Source: Sphingobium lignivorans
GTDB lineage: Bacteria > Pseudomonadota > Alphaproteobacteria > Sphingomonadales > Sphingomonadaceae
Reading direction: 5' to 3'
DNA length: 64,000 bases
Assembly (NCBI RefSeq): GCF_014203955.1
Contig: NZ_JACHKA010000001.1
Coordinates: forward strand, 2,201,001 to 2,265,000
Shown here one piece after another: positions 1 to 8,383 of the stretch. Under the pieces are notes generated by a model. That model saw only the letters and a list, made by a program, of their open reading frames with translations. It made no database searches and had not been told where the DNA came from. Each line of letters starts with the position of its first letter. The first letter of the stretch is position 1. Made by a program: the position numbers and the translations under genes.

Positions 1-99
1 CCGTTCCGCTTATCGGCGCGACGCTTGCCGGGATTCGTCCCGGCATACCGTCCGAGACAGCTGGCGATGGCAAGGGCCATCTTAATATCCAGCCGAGAC

Positions 100-290
100 G
101 GGGAAAAGTTCTCGCCGGAGTGCGGCCTGCATGCGTGCAGCTGCCTTCCGGGTCTGCCCGCCCTCCTGGCGCGGGTCCAGTCAACCCTTCCCCTCGGACA
201 AACATGCCGCGCGCGGCCGGTGAACGGTCGCGTCTGGCTTAGTGCAACGCGGCCGCGCGGCGGGGTTCGTCCCAGCGGCAGGCCGCAGAG
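100..290 (+). promoter_or_regulatory. Probable rplJ (L10) leader region
   Basis: About 190 bases of untranslated, GC-rich, stem-forming sequence precede rplJ and end in the GAGGAG ribosome-binding site just before its ATG. In most bacteria this position holds the L10(L12)4-binding autoregulatory leader. I infer that role from position and from several self-complementary GC runs; I have not folded it. A separate short hairpin (GCCGGGA/TCCCGGC) lies at 28-45 and may belong to the upstream gene. Confidence 0.4.
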
Positions 291-299
291 GAGAATGGC

Positions 300-815
300 A
301 TGGATCGCAATGAAAAGACCGAGGTCGTTTCCGCGCTTCACGCATCTCTGAAGGAGATGGGCGTGGTCGTCGTGACCCGCAATCTGGGCATGAGCGTCGC
401 TCAGTCCACCCAGCTCCGCCAGAAGATGCGCGAGGTCGGCGCGACCTACAAGGTGACGAAGAACCGGCTTGCCAAGATCGCCATCCAGGACACCGACTAT
501 GCCGCGCTCAGCGACATGCTCGTCGGTCCGGTCGGTCTGGCGACGTCTTCCGATCCGGTCGCGGCCGCGAAGGCTGCGATCGATTTCGCGAAGACGAACG
601 ACAAGCTGGAGATCGTCGGCGGCGCCATGGGAACCACTTTGCTGAACGCCGAAGGCGTGAAGGCACTGGCTTCCATGCCCTCGCTCGATCAGATGCGTGC
701 GACGCTCATCGGCCTCATCCAGGCGCCGGCGACCAAGCTCGCTGTCGTCACCAAGGAGCCGGCCGCGCAGCTTGCGCGCGTGTTCAACGCATACGCCACC
801 AAGGATGCCGCCTGA
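300..815 (+). CDS. rplJ: 50S ribosomal protein L10
   Basis: The 171-residue product is ribosomal stalk protein L10. Its N-terminal domain binds 23S rRNA and L11, and its C-terminal helix anchors L7/L12 dimers. It starts MDRNEKTE and shows the family pattern LRQKMREVGATYKVTKNRLAKIA near residues 38-60, the usual length, and a hydrophobic C-terminal helix ending in KDAA. The ATG at 300 is preceded by GAGGAG. rplL follows 78 bases downstream on the same strand, as in the conserved rplJL operon. The pair is probably feedback-regulated through the leader upstream. Confidence 0.97.
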   Translation: MDRNEKTEVVSALHASLKEMGVVVVTRNLGMSVAQSTQLRQKMREVGATYKVTKNRLAKIAIQDTDYAALSDMLVGPVGLATSSDPVAAAKAAIDFAKTNDKLEIVGGAMGTTLLNAEGVKALASMPSLDQMRATLIGLIQAPATKLAVVTKEPAAQLARVFNAYATKDAA

Positions 816-893
816 TCTTCCGGGCATCCCGCGTGAAATTGCAATCAACTGACTTAGGGCCCAATGCCCGCCTAGAAAATGGAGTGAAATACA

Positions 894-1277
894 ATGGCTG
901 ATATCAACGCTCTCGTCGACCAGCTGTCGGCCCTAACCGTTCTCGAGGCTGCCGAGCTTTCGAAGGCTCTCGAAGAGAAGTGGGGCGTCTCCGCTGCTGC
1001 TGCCGTGGCCGTCGCGGCACCGGCTGGCGGCGCCGCTGGTGGCGATGCCCCGGCTGCCGAAGAGAAGACCGAGTTCGACGTGATCCTCGTCAACGACGGT
1101 GGCAAGAAGATCAACGTCATCAAGGAAGTCCGCGCCATCACGCAGCTCGGCCTGACCGAAGCCAAGGCGCTGGTCGAGTCGGCTCCGAAGGCTGTCAAGG
1201 AAGGCATCGCCAAGGCGGAAGCCGAGGAAATCAAGAAGAAGCTCGAGGAGGCCGGCGCGACCGTCGAGATCAAGTAA
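894..1277 (+). CDS. rplL: 50S ribosomal protein L7/L12
   Basis: This 127-residue stalk protein recruits translation GTPases to the ribosome. The N-terminal dimerisation domain (about residues 1-32) is followed by an Ala/Gly/Pro-rich hinge (about 33-60) and the globular C-terminal domain, which carries the conserved KTEFDVIL and the [10 protein letters not shown] helix. Length and order match the family. It lies downstream of rplJ and is followed by a strong intrinsic terminator, so it closes the operon. The start has GGAGTG upstream. Confidence 0.98.
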   Translation: MADINALVDQLSALTVLEAAELSKALEEKWGVSAAAAVAVAAPAGGAAGGDAPAAEEKTEFDVILVNDGGKKINVIKEVRAITQLGLTEAKALVESAPKAVKEGIAKAEAEEIKKKLEEAGATVEIK

Positions 1278-1320
1278 TTTCAAAGGGGGGCGGCTTCAGG
1301 GTCGCCCACCGAAAGACTTG

Positions 1321-1353
1321 GGGCGCATCCTCGCGGGTGCGCCCTTTCTCTTT
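1321..1353 (+). terminator. Intrinsic terminator of rplJL
   Basis: GGGCGCA (1321-1327) pairs with TGCGCCC (1338-1344), followed by the T-rich stretch TTTCTCTTT. It lies 44 bases after the rplL stop codon. Confidence 0.85.
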
Positions 1354-1395
1354 GCCAGCACCGGCAACAGTCGCGGGCGATGGTCGTGGCAGACC

Positions 1396-2133
1396 TCAGG
1401 CGGAGGTGCGTTGCGCTTGTTCCGCCCGCTTCATCGCTTCGACCGCCTCCATCAAGGTGGCGGCGCCTGGTTGCAGCACCGCGACGGCAGTCTCCTGAAC
1501 CGGTTCGCTATAGGCATCCCCATCGCGATGATGAGCCTCGACCGGCACCTCATCGGCGACAACCACTGGATCATCCGCGCGACTGCGCTCGCCCAGACGC
1601 CAGAACAACAGGCCGGCCGCAAGCGCCATTGCCGCTACCAGACCGATCTGACGCCAGAAGGTCCGCAGATACTCGCTGATGATTGCTGCCCAATCCGAGG
1701 CAGAGTCGAAGCCATCCATCATGCGGCCCGTTTGCTCGGGCGGAGCAGCCGGGGGCGGCGTAACGGCCGAGAGGGCGCTGATCCGATCCAGCGGATCGGG
1801 GTTTCCAACGGCATGATGCGTCGGCTCGGGGCCTCGCTCTTCAACGTTCGCGAGCCCCGATCTCCCGCCTTCCCCGGCACGGCCTGCTCCCGGAAAATCG
1901 AGCAGAGACAGCCGCTCTGCCCGTGGTTCGCTGGCCAGAAGCCGGGGCGCCCGAATCTCCAGCCCGGACGGGCCGCGCGCTCGGAGTGCCATGTCCGAGG
2001 ACTGAACGGCACCCGAAGGCATGAACTCGGCTGGCATGGCGTCGGACGCATTTTCGACTTGTCCCAAGGCTGGAAACGTAGCGAGTATGCAGAACAGCGG
2101 CGCGAGCCGCAAAATCGGAGTATATGCTCTCAT
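1396..2133 (-). CDS. Membrane-anchored hypothetical protein
   Basis: I do not recognise a named family. The 245-residue product has an N-terminal signal-like segment (YTPILRLAPLFCILATFPALG), a long low-complexity Pro/Arg-rich middle, one clear membrane helix near residues 175-195 (QIGLVAAMALAAGLLFW) and an acidic/Ala-rich C-terminal part. The ATG at 2133 (AGGA six bases upstream) is preferred to an upstream in-frame TTG at 2172. The gene converges on rplL and diverges from apt. It is probably an inner-membrane protein of unknown role. Confidence 0.6.
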   Translation of the reverse strand: MRAYTPILRLAPLFCILATFPALGQVENASDAMPAEFMPSGAVQSSDMALRARGPSGLEIRAPRLLASEPRAERLSLLDFPGAGRAGEGGRSGLANVEERGPEPTHHAVGNPDPLDRISALSAVTPPPAAPPEQTGRMMDGFDSASDWAAIISEYLRTFWRQIGLVAAMALAAGLLFWRLGERSRADDPVVVADEVPVEAHHRDGDAYSEPVQETAVAVLQPGAATLMEAVEAMKRAEQAQRTSA

Positions 2134-2271
2134 TATCCTGGCCGACCCGTTGTGAGCCAGCGATAAACGCAATAACCAGCGGATGTAAAGTTAGCGCCCT
2201 TCCCCATCGCTGGCGATCATGGCCATCGGCCGGCATAGACGCCAAGCCACCTTCACCTGACGGAGCCGACG

Positions 2272-2844
2272 ATGAGCGATGCCTTGAGATTGGGCGAGGG
2301 TCTTCCCCCTCGCAACGATGACCTGAAAGCCCTAATCAGGACAGTTCCTGATTATCCCATCGCCGGCATCATGTTCCGCGACGTCTCGACATTGCTGCTG
2401 GATGGTCATGCCTTCCGCGAAACCATCGATCGGCTGGCCTCATCCCTCGATCCGGCGGACATCGACCTGATCGCCGGGATCGAAGCGCGCGGCTTCATCG
2501 TGGCGGCCGGTCTCTCCTACGCGTTGGGCAAGGGCAAGCTGATGCTCCGCAAGCAAGGCAAGTTGCCCGGCCCGGCCGTAGGAATCGACTACGCCCTCGA
2601 ATATGGATCCGACCGGATCGAGATGCATCTGGGCGCCGTGAAGCCGGGCCAGCGGATCATTCTTGTGGATGACCTCCTCGCCACCGGCGGTACCGCGCTC
2701 GCTGCCGTCGCGCTGCTGCGCGGCCAGGGCGCCATCGTCGAGCAGGCCCTTTTCGTTGTCGACCTTCCCGAACTCGGCGGCGGCCAACGCCTCCGCGCTG
2801 AGGGCGTGACACCTGCCTCGCTCGTGACGTTCGAAGGGCATTGA
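2272..2844 (+). CDS. apt: Adenine phosphoribosyltransferase
   Basis: Apt salvages adenine by joining it to PRPP to give AMP and pyrophosphate in the cytoplasm. The 190-residue product carries the PRPP-binding signature ILVDDLLATGGTA at residues 129-141, the upstream GIEARGF motif near 69-75, and PDYPIAGIMFRD near 26-37, all typical of Apt. The next gene starts five bases downstream and is a broken MTA/SAH nucleosidase. That pairing makes metabolic sense, because the nucleosidase releases the adenine that Apt salvages. Confidence 0.95.
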   Translation: MSDALRLGEGLPPRNDDLKALIRTVPDYPIAGIMFRDVSTLLLDGHAFRETIDRLASSLDPADIDLIAGIEARGFIVAAGLSYALGKGKLMLRKQGKLPGPAVGIDYALEYGSDRIEMHLGAVKPGQRIILVDDLLATGGTALAAVALLRGQGAIVEQALFVVDLPELGGGQRLRAEGVTPASLVTFEGH

Positions 2845-2848
2845 TTCG

Positions 2849-3020
2849 ATGCGCATCATTCTGCTCGCCGCGCTGCCCGAAGAAGCCGATGCCGTTCTGC
2901 CGGGCGCTGGCACAGCCCTGTCGGACACCTGGCCCGCCGTCCGCAGGATCAGCGCCCATGGGCACGACATCGTTCTGGCAACGACGGGAATCGGCAAAGT
3001 CAATATCGTGTCTGCCGGTG
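2849..3020 (+). pseudogene. mtnN: 5'-remnant of MTA/SAH nucleosidase
   Basis: The first about 57 codons match the N-terminus of 5'-methylthioadenosine/S-adenosylhomocysteine nucleosidase: MRIILLAALPEEADAVLPG and the conserved segment TTGIGKVN near residues 45-52. Homology then stops. The frame continues into unrelated sequence and insertion-sequence debris and ends at 3232. Most of the enzyme, including the catalytic C-terminal half, is missing, so this is a truncated gene. It begins five bases after apt, with which it presumably formed an operon. Confidence 0.8.
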
Positions 3021-3074
3021 CAGTGCAAAGCACCGATGGATCGGGCCGGCGGGATGGATGTGTGGGACGTTCGG

Positions 3075-3370
3075 TGTTTCGATATGAAGGTGACCCTCAT
3101 ATCGAGTTCCTCGCGAAGTATGCGAGGGCTTCCTTTAGGATGTCTCTTTCGGCTTTCAGCTTGGCCACTTCACGGCGCAGCCGCTCTATTTTCGACTGCT
3201 CCGGCTTCTTCCGCTCTGACGTGCACCGCTGAAATGTGGCCGATTTGAGTAGGGTCCTACGTGAAGGAGTCGGACGGAATGAAGCGCAGCCGGCTCAACA
3301 GCAATCCCCGATCACGGACCAATCTTACCACCTCAAGCTTGAACTCGCGGCTGAACTTCCTCCTCTCCAT
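3075..3370 (-). mobile_element. Remnant of an IS3-family orfA/orfB pair
   Basis: On the minus strand from 3370, MERRKFSREFKLEVVRL is a typical IS3-family OrfA start. It is interrupted after about 27 codons. The C-terminal part of an OrfA resumes near 3220, with KIERLRREVAKLKAERDILK and ALAYFARNSI (leucine-zipper end). An OrfB-like start, MRVTFISKHR, follows at 3100 and soon loses similarity. Between the two OrfA pieces lies the end of a different element. All parts are non-functional. Confidence 0.75.
3229..3300 (+). mobile_element. Inserted terminal fragment of a second IS3-family element
   Basis: The sequence from CTGAAATGTGGCCGATTTGA onward resembles the fragment starting at 5036 closely over about 70 bases, including a short OrfA start (MKRSR). 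It splits the minus-strand orfA remnant in two, so it inserted later. Only the left end survives here. Confidence 0.65.
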
Positions 3371-3571
3371 TTCTGCTCTACCGAGAGATGAAAACACCTT
3401 ATCTCGCTGTCCGCCAACCGGCAGCAGGCCAATCTGATGACCAGAATGGCCACGTGCTCAACAACCCGGATAGCTTAACGGAGCCGCCTGTTTTCATAGT
3501 ACCGGCGGCAGGCGTAGCCCGGTAGGCGTGGGGCCTGCTTCTTTAGCCATGGGCATGCTCTCTGTCCTGGA
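3371..3571. other. Gene-free spacer in decayed island
   Basis: I find no coding signal. The stretch carries a few self-complementary GC runs near 3500-3530 but no recognisable gene or complete repeat. It separates insertion-sequence debris from the 3' end of the methyltransferase gene. Confidence 0.5.
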
Positions 3572-4870
3572 TCAACTGTAAGTCAGGGATCTAAGGAGAA
3601 TGCCCAATTCGCGATCGTCGGTGCTGCCGGCTACGCGTTCACTTGGCCTGACAACCGAAGACTGCAGTATGAGGTCGATCACGAAGGGAGGCTGCGACGG
3701 ATTGAGCAAAAGCTCGATCGTTGCCTCCCCGCCGCTTGGCAGGGACATAGAAGTGCGGTCCTCGCCGAACAGGCAGGTGACTTCCTGCTCGAACGGCAGG
3801 AAATTGGCGAGCTGGACAACCACCTTGTTGGCGCCCGCAACGGGCGCGATCGGGATGCTCGCGCTCCCCGTCGTCCAGGTGCCGATCGGTTCCGGTCCAT
3901 GAACTCCGTTAAGCATATCAGCCGGATAATCGCCTAGGGCAAAGGAAATATGGCCAGCGACCTTCCTAGCCGCATAGAGCGGTATTCCTGAGAAGGTTTG
4001 CCTGATCCGGTAGAGGTGCAGCCCGTGCCGACAGAACTGGTTGCGTAGATAGTCGAAGCGGAAACCCAACTCCATCCATCCCCGTCCCGCGATCACCGAA
4101 ATGCACTCCGGATCGAGACGCAGCCCCCAGGGGCAGTAGAAATCGTCGTAGATCGGTTCGTTCGAAAGCAGGATAACGCAGTCATCCTTGAGCTGCCGCG
4201 CGATGCTGCCAATCAGCGCCGCATGATCCAGGCTGTGATGAAAAGCTGCGTGGAAAATGATGCAATCATAGCGAAAATCCTCTCCCCGCGGATTGGCGCC
4301 GAAGGGAAGGTTGAACGGTGTCAGAGCCGTTCCGTAAAATTCTGCATTACGCGCAATGTGATCACAATAAGTAGTTGAAATATCTACAGTATCAACCGAA
4401 ACACCCATACGGGCCAAATTAATGGCGACGTTACCCGGGCCCGATCCATATTCCAGCGCATGCTTGCCGCTGCTCAGACCCGAATGAAGGAATATATCAC
4501 CCAGCATCGCCAACTCATAGCCCGCATGCTGGACCGCGCCGGGATCACGTCGCGCAAAATAACCCGGAAATCGGATGGGGCATTCGTTATACGCCGCATC
4601 CTGTTCATGCTCTCCGATGTCGTAATGCGCACCGGCAGTTCCACTGCCGCGGTCGAACACAGCCTGCCAAAGCTTCAGTATCTCATTGTGATAATCGGGC
4701 CCATAGGGATCCATCGAGAGATCGAGCCACGGGGGAAGTCGCAGCTCCGGCTCAGGCTGCTGACCCATGAGATGATACAGACGGTTGTGCTCGCCGGGGT
4801 CGTTAGCCCAGATTCGACGGGCTTCGGATGCGATCCAGCTAACATCCTCAATCTCGAAATAGGCGGTCAT
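3572..4870 (-). CDS. Class I SAM-dependent methyltransferase, glycan-cluster type
   Basis: The 432-residue product contains a Rossmann methyltransferase domain. Motif I is ALEYGSGPGN at residues 138-147, the acidic strand-2 end is VDTVDIS near 159-165, and IIFHAAFHHS follows near 210-220. Residues about 330-432 form an extra C-terminal domain (ending LGILLRSLTYS) of a kind I associate with proteins from sugar-polymer clusters. The substrate is unknown. It is the only intact gene between two insertion-sequence end fragments in a decayed island next to tRNA-Met. ATG at 4870 is preceded by GGGAGAG. Methylation of a surface glycan is an inference. Confidence 0.75.
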   Translation of the reverse strand: MTAYFEIEDVSWIASEARRIWANDPGEHNRLYHLMGQQPEPELRLPPWLDLSMDPYGPDYHNEILKLWQAVFDRGSGTAGAHYDIGEHEQDAAYNECPIRFPGYFARRDPGAVQHAGYELAMLGDIFLHSGLSSGKHALEYGSGPGNVAINLARMGVSVDTVDISTTYCDHIARNAEFYGTALTPFNLPFGANPRGEDFRYDCIIFHAAFHHSLDHAALIGSIARQLKDDCVILLSNEPIYDDFYCPWGLRLDPECISVIAGRGWMELGFRFDYLRNQFCRHGLHLYRIRQTFSGIPLYAARKVAGHISFALGDYPADMLNGVHGPEPIGTWTTGSASIPIAPVAGANKVVVQLANFLPFEQEVTCLFGEDRTSMSLPSGGEATIELLLNPSQPPFVIDLILQSSVVRPSERVAGSTDDRELGILLRSLTYS

Positions 4871-5035
4871 TCAACGACTCTCCCTTGGCATTAGGCTGAC
4901 TAGTTCGAACGCGTATCACTATCAACTATCGCCTTCCGTCATCAACGCCATTGGGACAGTTGCGCTCGCAGTGGGTATCAACGTCCCTCACCTGCAAACC
5001 CGTTGTTTTTCAGAGATATATCATGACGCCCCCCC

Positions 5036-5175
5036 CTGAAATGTGGCTGATTTTGAGTGGAGTCCGCGGGTGAAGGGGTCGGACGAAGATAAAGCGCAGC
5101 AGGTTCAGCGAAGAGCACATCATCGCGATCTTGAAGGAGCAGGAGGCCGAGATGGCGACCACGGACAGCACCCTC
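5036..5175 (+). mobile_element. Left-end fragment of IS3-family element
   Basis: It begins CTGAAATGTGGCTGATTTTG and contains a short OrfA start readable as KRSRFSEEHIIAILKEQEA, typical of the IS407/ISRj-like branch of IS3. Coding similarity ends near 5170, where integrase-derived sequence begins. It has the same orientation as the related fragment at 3229. Confidence 0.7.
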
Positions 5176-5179
5176 GTTC

Positions 5180-6125
5180 ATTACATGCGACGACGATCGA
5201 AGAAATCGGTCCGCCGGGATGCAGCTTCGACCGCGGCGGGAACGCGGTGCGCCTACGCTTTGTCCGCAACCTCCTTGGGCACTGATACACCCAGCCATCC
5301 AGTCGGTGAGGGTGTTACGAAACCCGTGAACTGTTGCGTCGTTGATCTTCATGTCCCGCATCACCTTCAGCATGGTCATGTCGCTGATAGCCTTGCCTAG
5401 CAAGGCGCTGAACAAAAGGCCGTCTGATTAACGGTTCCGTGAAGCTCAAGGTGATGCCGCTGTATCGATCGCTGCAGTTTGAGGGCGGCGGGAGTCAGCG
5501 GAACCACGTGCGGTTCTTCCATCTTCGTCCGCGGGGCCGGTATCGACCATATCGCCTTGTCGAGGCCGAACTCGCTCAAGGTCGCTTGTCGCGTCTCATT
5601 CGAGCGAACGGCGGTCAGAACGGTGAGTCGGAGTGCGTCCCCTTAAGATCGATGGAAGCTGTAAGCGCCCTCAGCAAGGCAGGCGCGTCTCCCTGCGGCA
5701 TGGCGGCTCGGTGAGTAACCCGGTGGTTCTGGCGCAGCAGACCTTCGCATCACCGATCGCAGCAAGACCTCCTCCGGCACTAGCCCCTTGATGTGCGCGA
5801 AGTCGAGAACCGTGCCGATACGCTGCAACACGCGTTTCGCAATATCGGAGATCCTGAGCCAGACTCTAGCACAGTCAGAACCGCCGCGCTATCGACCTCC
5901 GCAACTGTCTTGCTGCCAATGTGCGGGAACACATGCCGCTCGAAGCTGAATATCCAGGACGCATGTCGCTGATCCTTCCAGCCACCCTCATCGTCTCGCA
6001 GCAGTCCCGCGTAACTTTCTCGAAGGTCGGGACCGACTTGCGACCCCTTCCCTTCCTCGAGCTCAGATCGACACCGGCGCACACCGCCTTTCGCAGGTCT
6101 GCAGCGAGTAACCAGTTCCCGCCAA
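5180..6125 (-). pseudogene. Degenerate P4-type tyrosine integrase
   Basis: Pieces of one integrase appear in order, in shifting frames, on the minus strand. SVPTFEKV and WIFSFERHVFPHIG lie near 5900-6020; RIGTVLDFAHIKG near 5800; IWSIPAPRTKMEEPHVVPL near 5500-5550; and DATVHGFRNTLTDW near 5310-5350. In the last piece (VPKEVADKA, stop, AHRVPAAVEAASRR) the box that should read AYRR reads ASRR, so the nucleophilic tyrosine codon is lost. There are several frameshifts and at least one stop. It lies next to tRNA-Met, the usual target of such integrases. Confidence 0.8.
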
Positions 6126-6270
6126 GGAACGGCGGATGCGGCACCCAATCCAAAGTCGTGACTCTCTCTCAAAACGATATGGCACCTCGCTCATTTCGAT
6201 ACCGCGAAACTCTGCTTTTCTTTCGATTAGCTAAAATCTGAAAGCTGGTGGAAGCTTCCGCATCAAGGAA

Positions 6271-6347
6271 TGGTAGCGGAGGAGGGACTCGAACCCCCGA
6301 CACGCGGATTATGATTCCGCTGCTCTAACCGGCTGAGCTACTCCGCC
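6271..6347 (-). tRNA. tRNA-Met (CAU)
   Basis: The minus strand reads GGCGGAGTAGCTCAGCCGG at the 5' end, has an anticodon arm GCGGA-ATCATAA-TCCGC (anticodon CAU), a T arm with GGTTCGAGTCC and an encoded CCA at 6273-6271. The acceptor stem pairs with G1-U72. The form resembles alphaproteobacterial elongator tRNA-Met; tRNA-Ile2 (lysidine-modified CAU) cannot be fully excluded. Its 3' end faces the decayed island, so it is the likely integration site. Confidence 0.9.
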
Positions 6348-6488
6348 CCGTTTCGGGAACCGCCTTGGCGATTGGTCGAGGCGCTATACGCAGCCCGATC
6401 CGCACGGTCAATGGGCTGTCCCCAACATTGATTGGCCCGTGTTTCTCTGGCAAGTGCGGCGCTCGTCGCAGGCTGCAGGGGATGGTGG

Positions 6489-7727
6489 ATGCCGCATTTT
6501 GATTGCCTTATCGTCGGTGGCGGACACGCCGGAGCGCAGGCGGCCATCCTGCTGCGCCAGCTCAAGTTCGAGGGGACGGTAGGGCTGATCAGCGGCGAAA
6601 CCGAATATCCCTATGAGCGCCCGCCGCTCTCCAAGGATTATCTGGCGGGCGAGAAGGTCTTCGATCGCATCCTGCTGCGTCCGCGCAATTTCTGGGGGGA
6701 TCAGGGCATCGAGCTGTTCCTGGGCGAGCGGGTCAAGGCGCTGCAGCCGGCCGAGCACAGCCTGACGACCGCCAGCGGCGCGGAATTCACTTATGGCAAG
6801 CTCATCTGGGCGGGCGGCGGCGTGGCCCGGCGATTGTCCTGCCCCGGCGGCACCGCGAAAGGGCTGTTCACCGTGCGCACCCGCGCCGATGTGGATGCGG
6901 TGATGGCCGTGCTGCCGCAGGCGGAGCGCTTCGCGATCGTCGGCGGCGGCTATATCGGCCTGGAGGCGGCGGCCGTGCTCAGCAAGCTGGGCAAGAAGGT
7001 CACGCTGATCGAGGCGCTGGACCGGGTGCTGGCCCGCGTGGCGGGGCCGGAACTCTCGGCTTTCTTCGAGGATGAGCATCGCGCGCATGGCGTGGACGTG
7101 CGCCTCGCCTGCGGCGTCGAGGCGATCGAGGCGGACGAGCAGGACCGGGCCACCGGCGTGCGCCTGGCGGATGGCACCATCATTCCCACCGATGCGGTCA
7201 TCGTGGGGATCGGCATCGTGCCGGAAACAGGACCGCTGCTCCTGGCCGGGGCCAGCGGCGGCAATGGCGTGGATGTCGACGAATATTGCCTCACCTCCCT
7301 GCCGGACGTCTATGCGATCGGGGATTGCGCCGCGCATGAGAACCGCTTCGCCGAGGGGCGGCGCGTGCGCGTGGAATCGGTGCAGAATGCCAATGATCAG
7401 GCCCGCACTGCCGTCCAGCACATCATCGGCACGCCCGCGCCTTATGATGCCGTGCCGTGGTTCTGGTCGAACCAGTATGATCTGCGGCTGCAGACGGTCG
7501 GGCTTTCCGTCGCCCATGACGATCGGGTCGTGCGGGGCGATCCGGCGACGCGCAGCTTCTCGGTGGTCTATCTGCGCCAGGGCCATGTCGTCGCGCTAGA
7601 CTGCGTGAACCGCACGAAGGATTATGTGCAGGGCCGCGCGCTGGTGGTCGATGGCACACGGGTGGACCGCGATCGGCTCGCCGATGCCGACACTCCCCTC
7701 AAGGAACTGGCCGCCGCGCAGGGATGA
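6489..7727 (+). CDS. FAD-dependent NAD(P)/ferredoxin reductase-like oxidoreductase
   Basis: The 412-residue flavoprotein has two dinucleotide-binding loops, LIVGGGHAG (residues 7-15, FAD) and AIVGGGYIG (149-157, NAD), plus the PPLSKDYL motif (45-52) and VYAIGDCA near 270. This is the organisation of rhodocoxin/putidaredoxin reductases, which pass electrons from NAD(P)H to a ferredoxin, often for a cytochrome P450 or dioxygenase. No ferredoxin or oxygenase gene is adjacent, so the partner is unknown. The start at 6489 has GGGG upstream; an in-frame upstream ATG at 6432 would add 19 non-conserved residues. Confidence 0.88.
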   Translation: MPHFDCLIVGGGHAGAQAAILLRQLKFEGTVGLISGETEYPYERPPLSKDYLAGEKVFDRILLRPRNFWGDQGIELFLGERVKALQPAEHSLTTASGAEFTYGKLIWAGGGVARRLSCPGGTAKGLFTVRTRADVDAVMAVLPQAERFAIVGGGYIGLEAAAVLSKLGKKVTLIEALDRVLARVAGPELSAFFEDEHRAHGVDVRLACGVEAIEADEQDRATGVRLADGTIIPTDAVIVGIGIVPETGPLLLAGASGGNGVDVDEYCLTSLPDVYAIGDCAAHENRFAEGRRVRVESVQNANDQARTAVQHIIGTPAPYDAVPWFWSNQYDLRLQTVGLSVAHDDRVVRGDPATRSFSVVYLRQGHVVALDCVNRTKDYVQGRALVVDGTRVDRDRLADADTPLKELAAAQG

Positions 7728-7772
7728 GGCTGCCGGGCATGAAGCACTCGCCCAAGCCCCTGCCCCATCGAC

Positions 7773-8351
7773 TCAGCCCCGCCCCCGGAAGGCGTAGCGA
7801 GCGATGAGATCCCATCGCCCATCCCGATAATGCCAGCAGGCCAGCGCCGCGATCCGCACCGGGCGCGGACGCACCGTCTGCCTGAGCAGTGCAAGCGTCG
7901 CGCGCGCGACATCCGGCGCCACCTTGTTCTGGATGGTGATGTGCAGGCGCGGCGGATGATCGTCCTGCGGCGTCAGATGATGGTCGAAGCGCGCGCGCAG
8001 ATGCGCGTGCAGGTCGAGCAGGTCCGGACTTTCCAGCACGATCGCCACGCCCCCGTCGAGCGCGTAAGGCGTGCCGATCCGGGCGCGTGGCGGCGGCTCG
8101 GCGGCGAATTCGGCAAGCAGCCGGCGCAGCTCGTTCTCCAGCGAGGGCGGCAAGTGCCGGAACAAGGTGACATGCGCCGGCACCTTGTTGCGCTCGGGCA
8201 GATAGAAGCGGCGGCGGAGCCCTTCCGCCCAGGCCTGGGCTTCCCCTTCGAGCTCCGCCGAGACGATGATCGGCGCCGGCGCGCCGGGGCGCCCCGCCGT
8301 CCCCACGCTGCCGTCAGCGCGCGCGATTGCATTTCCGGGCAGATCGGGCAT
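7773..8351 (-). CDS. 2H phosphoesterase (2'-5' RNA ligase family)
   Basis: The 192-residue product has the paired HxT signatures of the 2H phosphoesterase fold: HVT at residues 60-62 and HIT at 137-139, spaced as in LigT/ThpR. Family members hydrolyse or form 2'-5' or cyclic phosphodiester bonds in RNA or nucleotides. The native substrate here cannot be told. An N-terminal extension of about 25 residues precedes the domain, so a later start is possible. The gene converges on the oxidoreductase gene and diverges from the small membrane protein gene. Confidence 0.8.
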   Translation of the reverse strand: MPDLPGNAIARADGSVGTAGRPGAPAPIIVSAELEGEAQAWAEGLRRRFYLPERNKVPAHVTLFRHLPPSLENELRRLLAEFAAEPPPRARIGTPYALDGGVAIVLESPDLLDLHAHLRARFDHHLTPQDDHPPRLHITIQNKVAPDVARATLALLRQTVRPRPVRIAALACWHYRDGRWDLIARYAFRGRG

Positions 8352-8383
8352 GCTGCCATGATAACGATCTATGGGGGGATGCC

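Noticed and set aside
872-1283. Long minus-strand open frames opposite rplL
   Set aside because: They are antisense to a certain ribosomal protein gene and show only GC-driven open frame, no recognisable domain.
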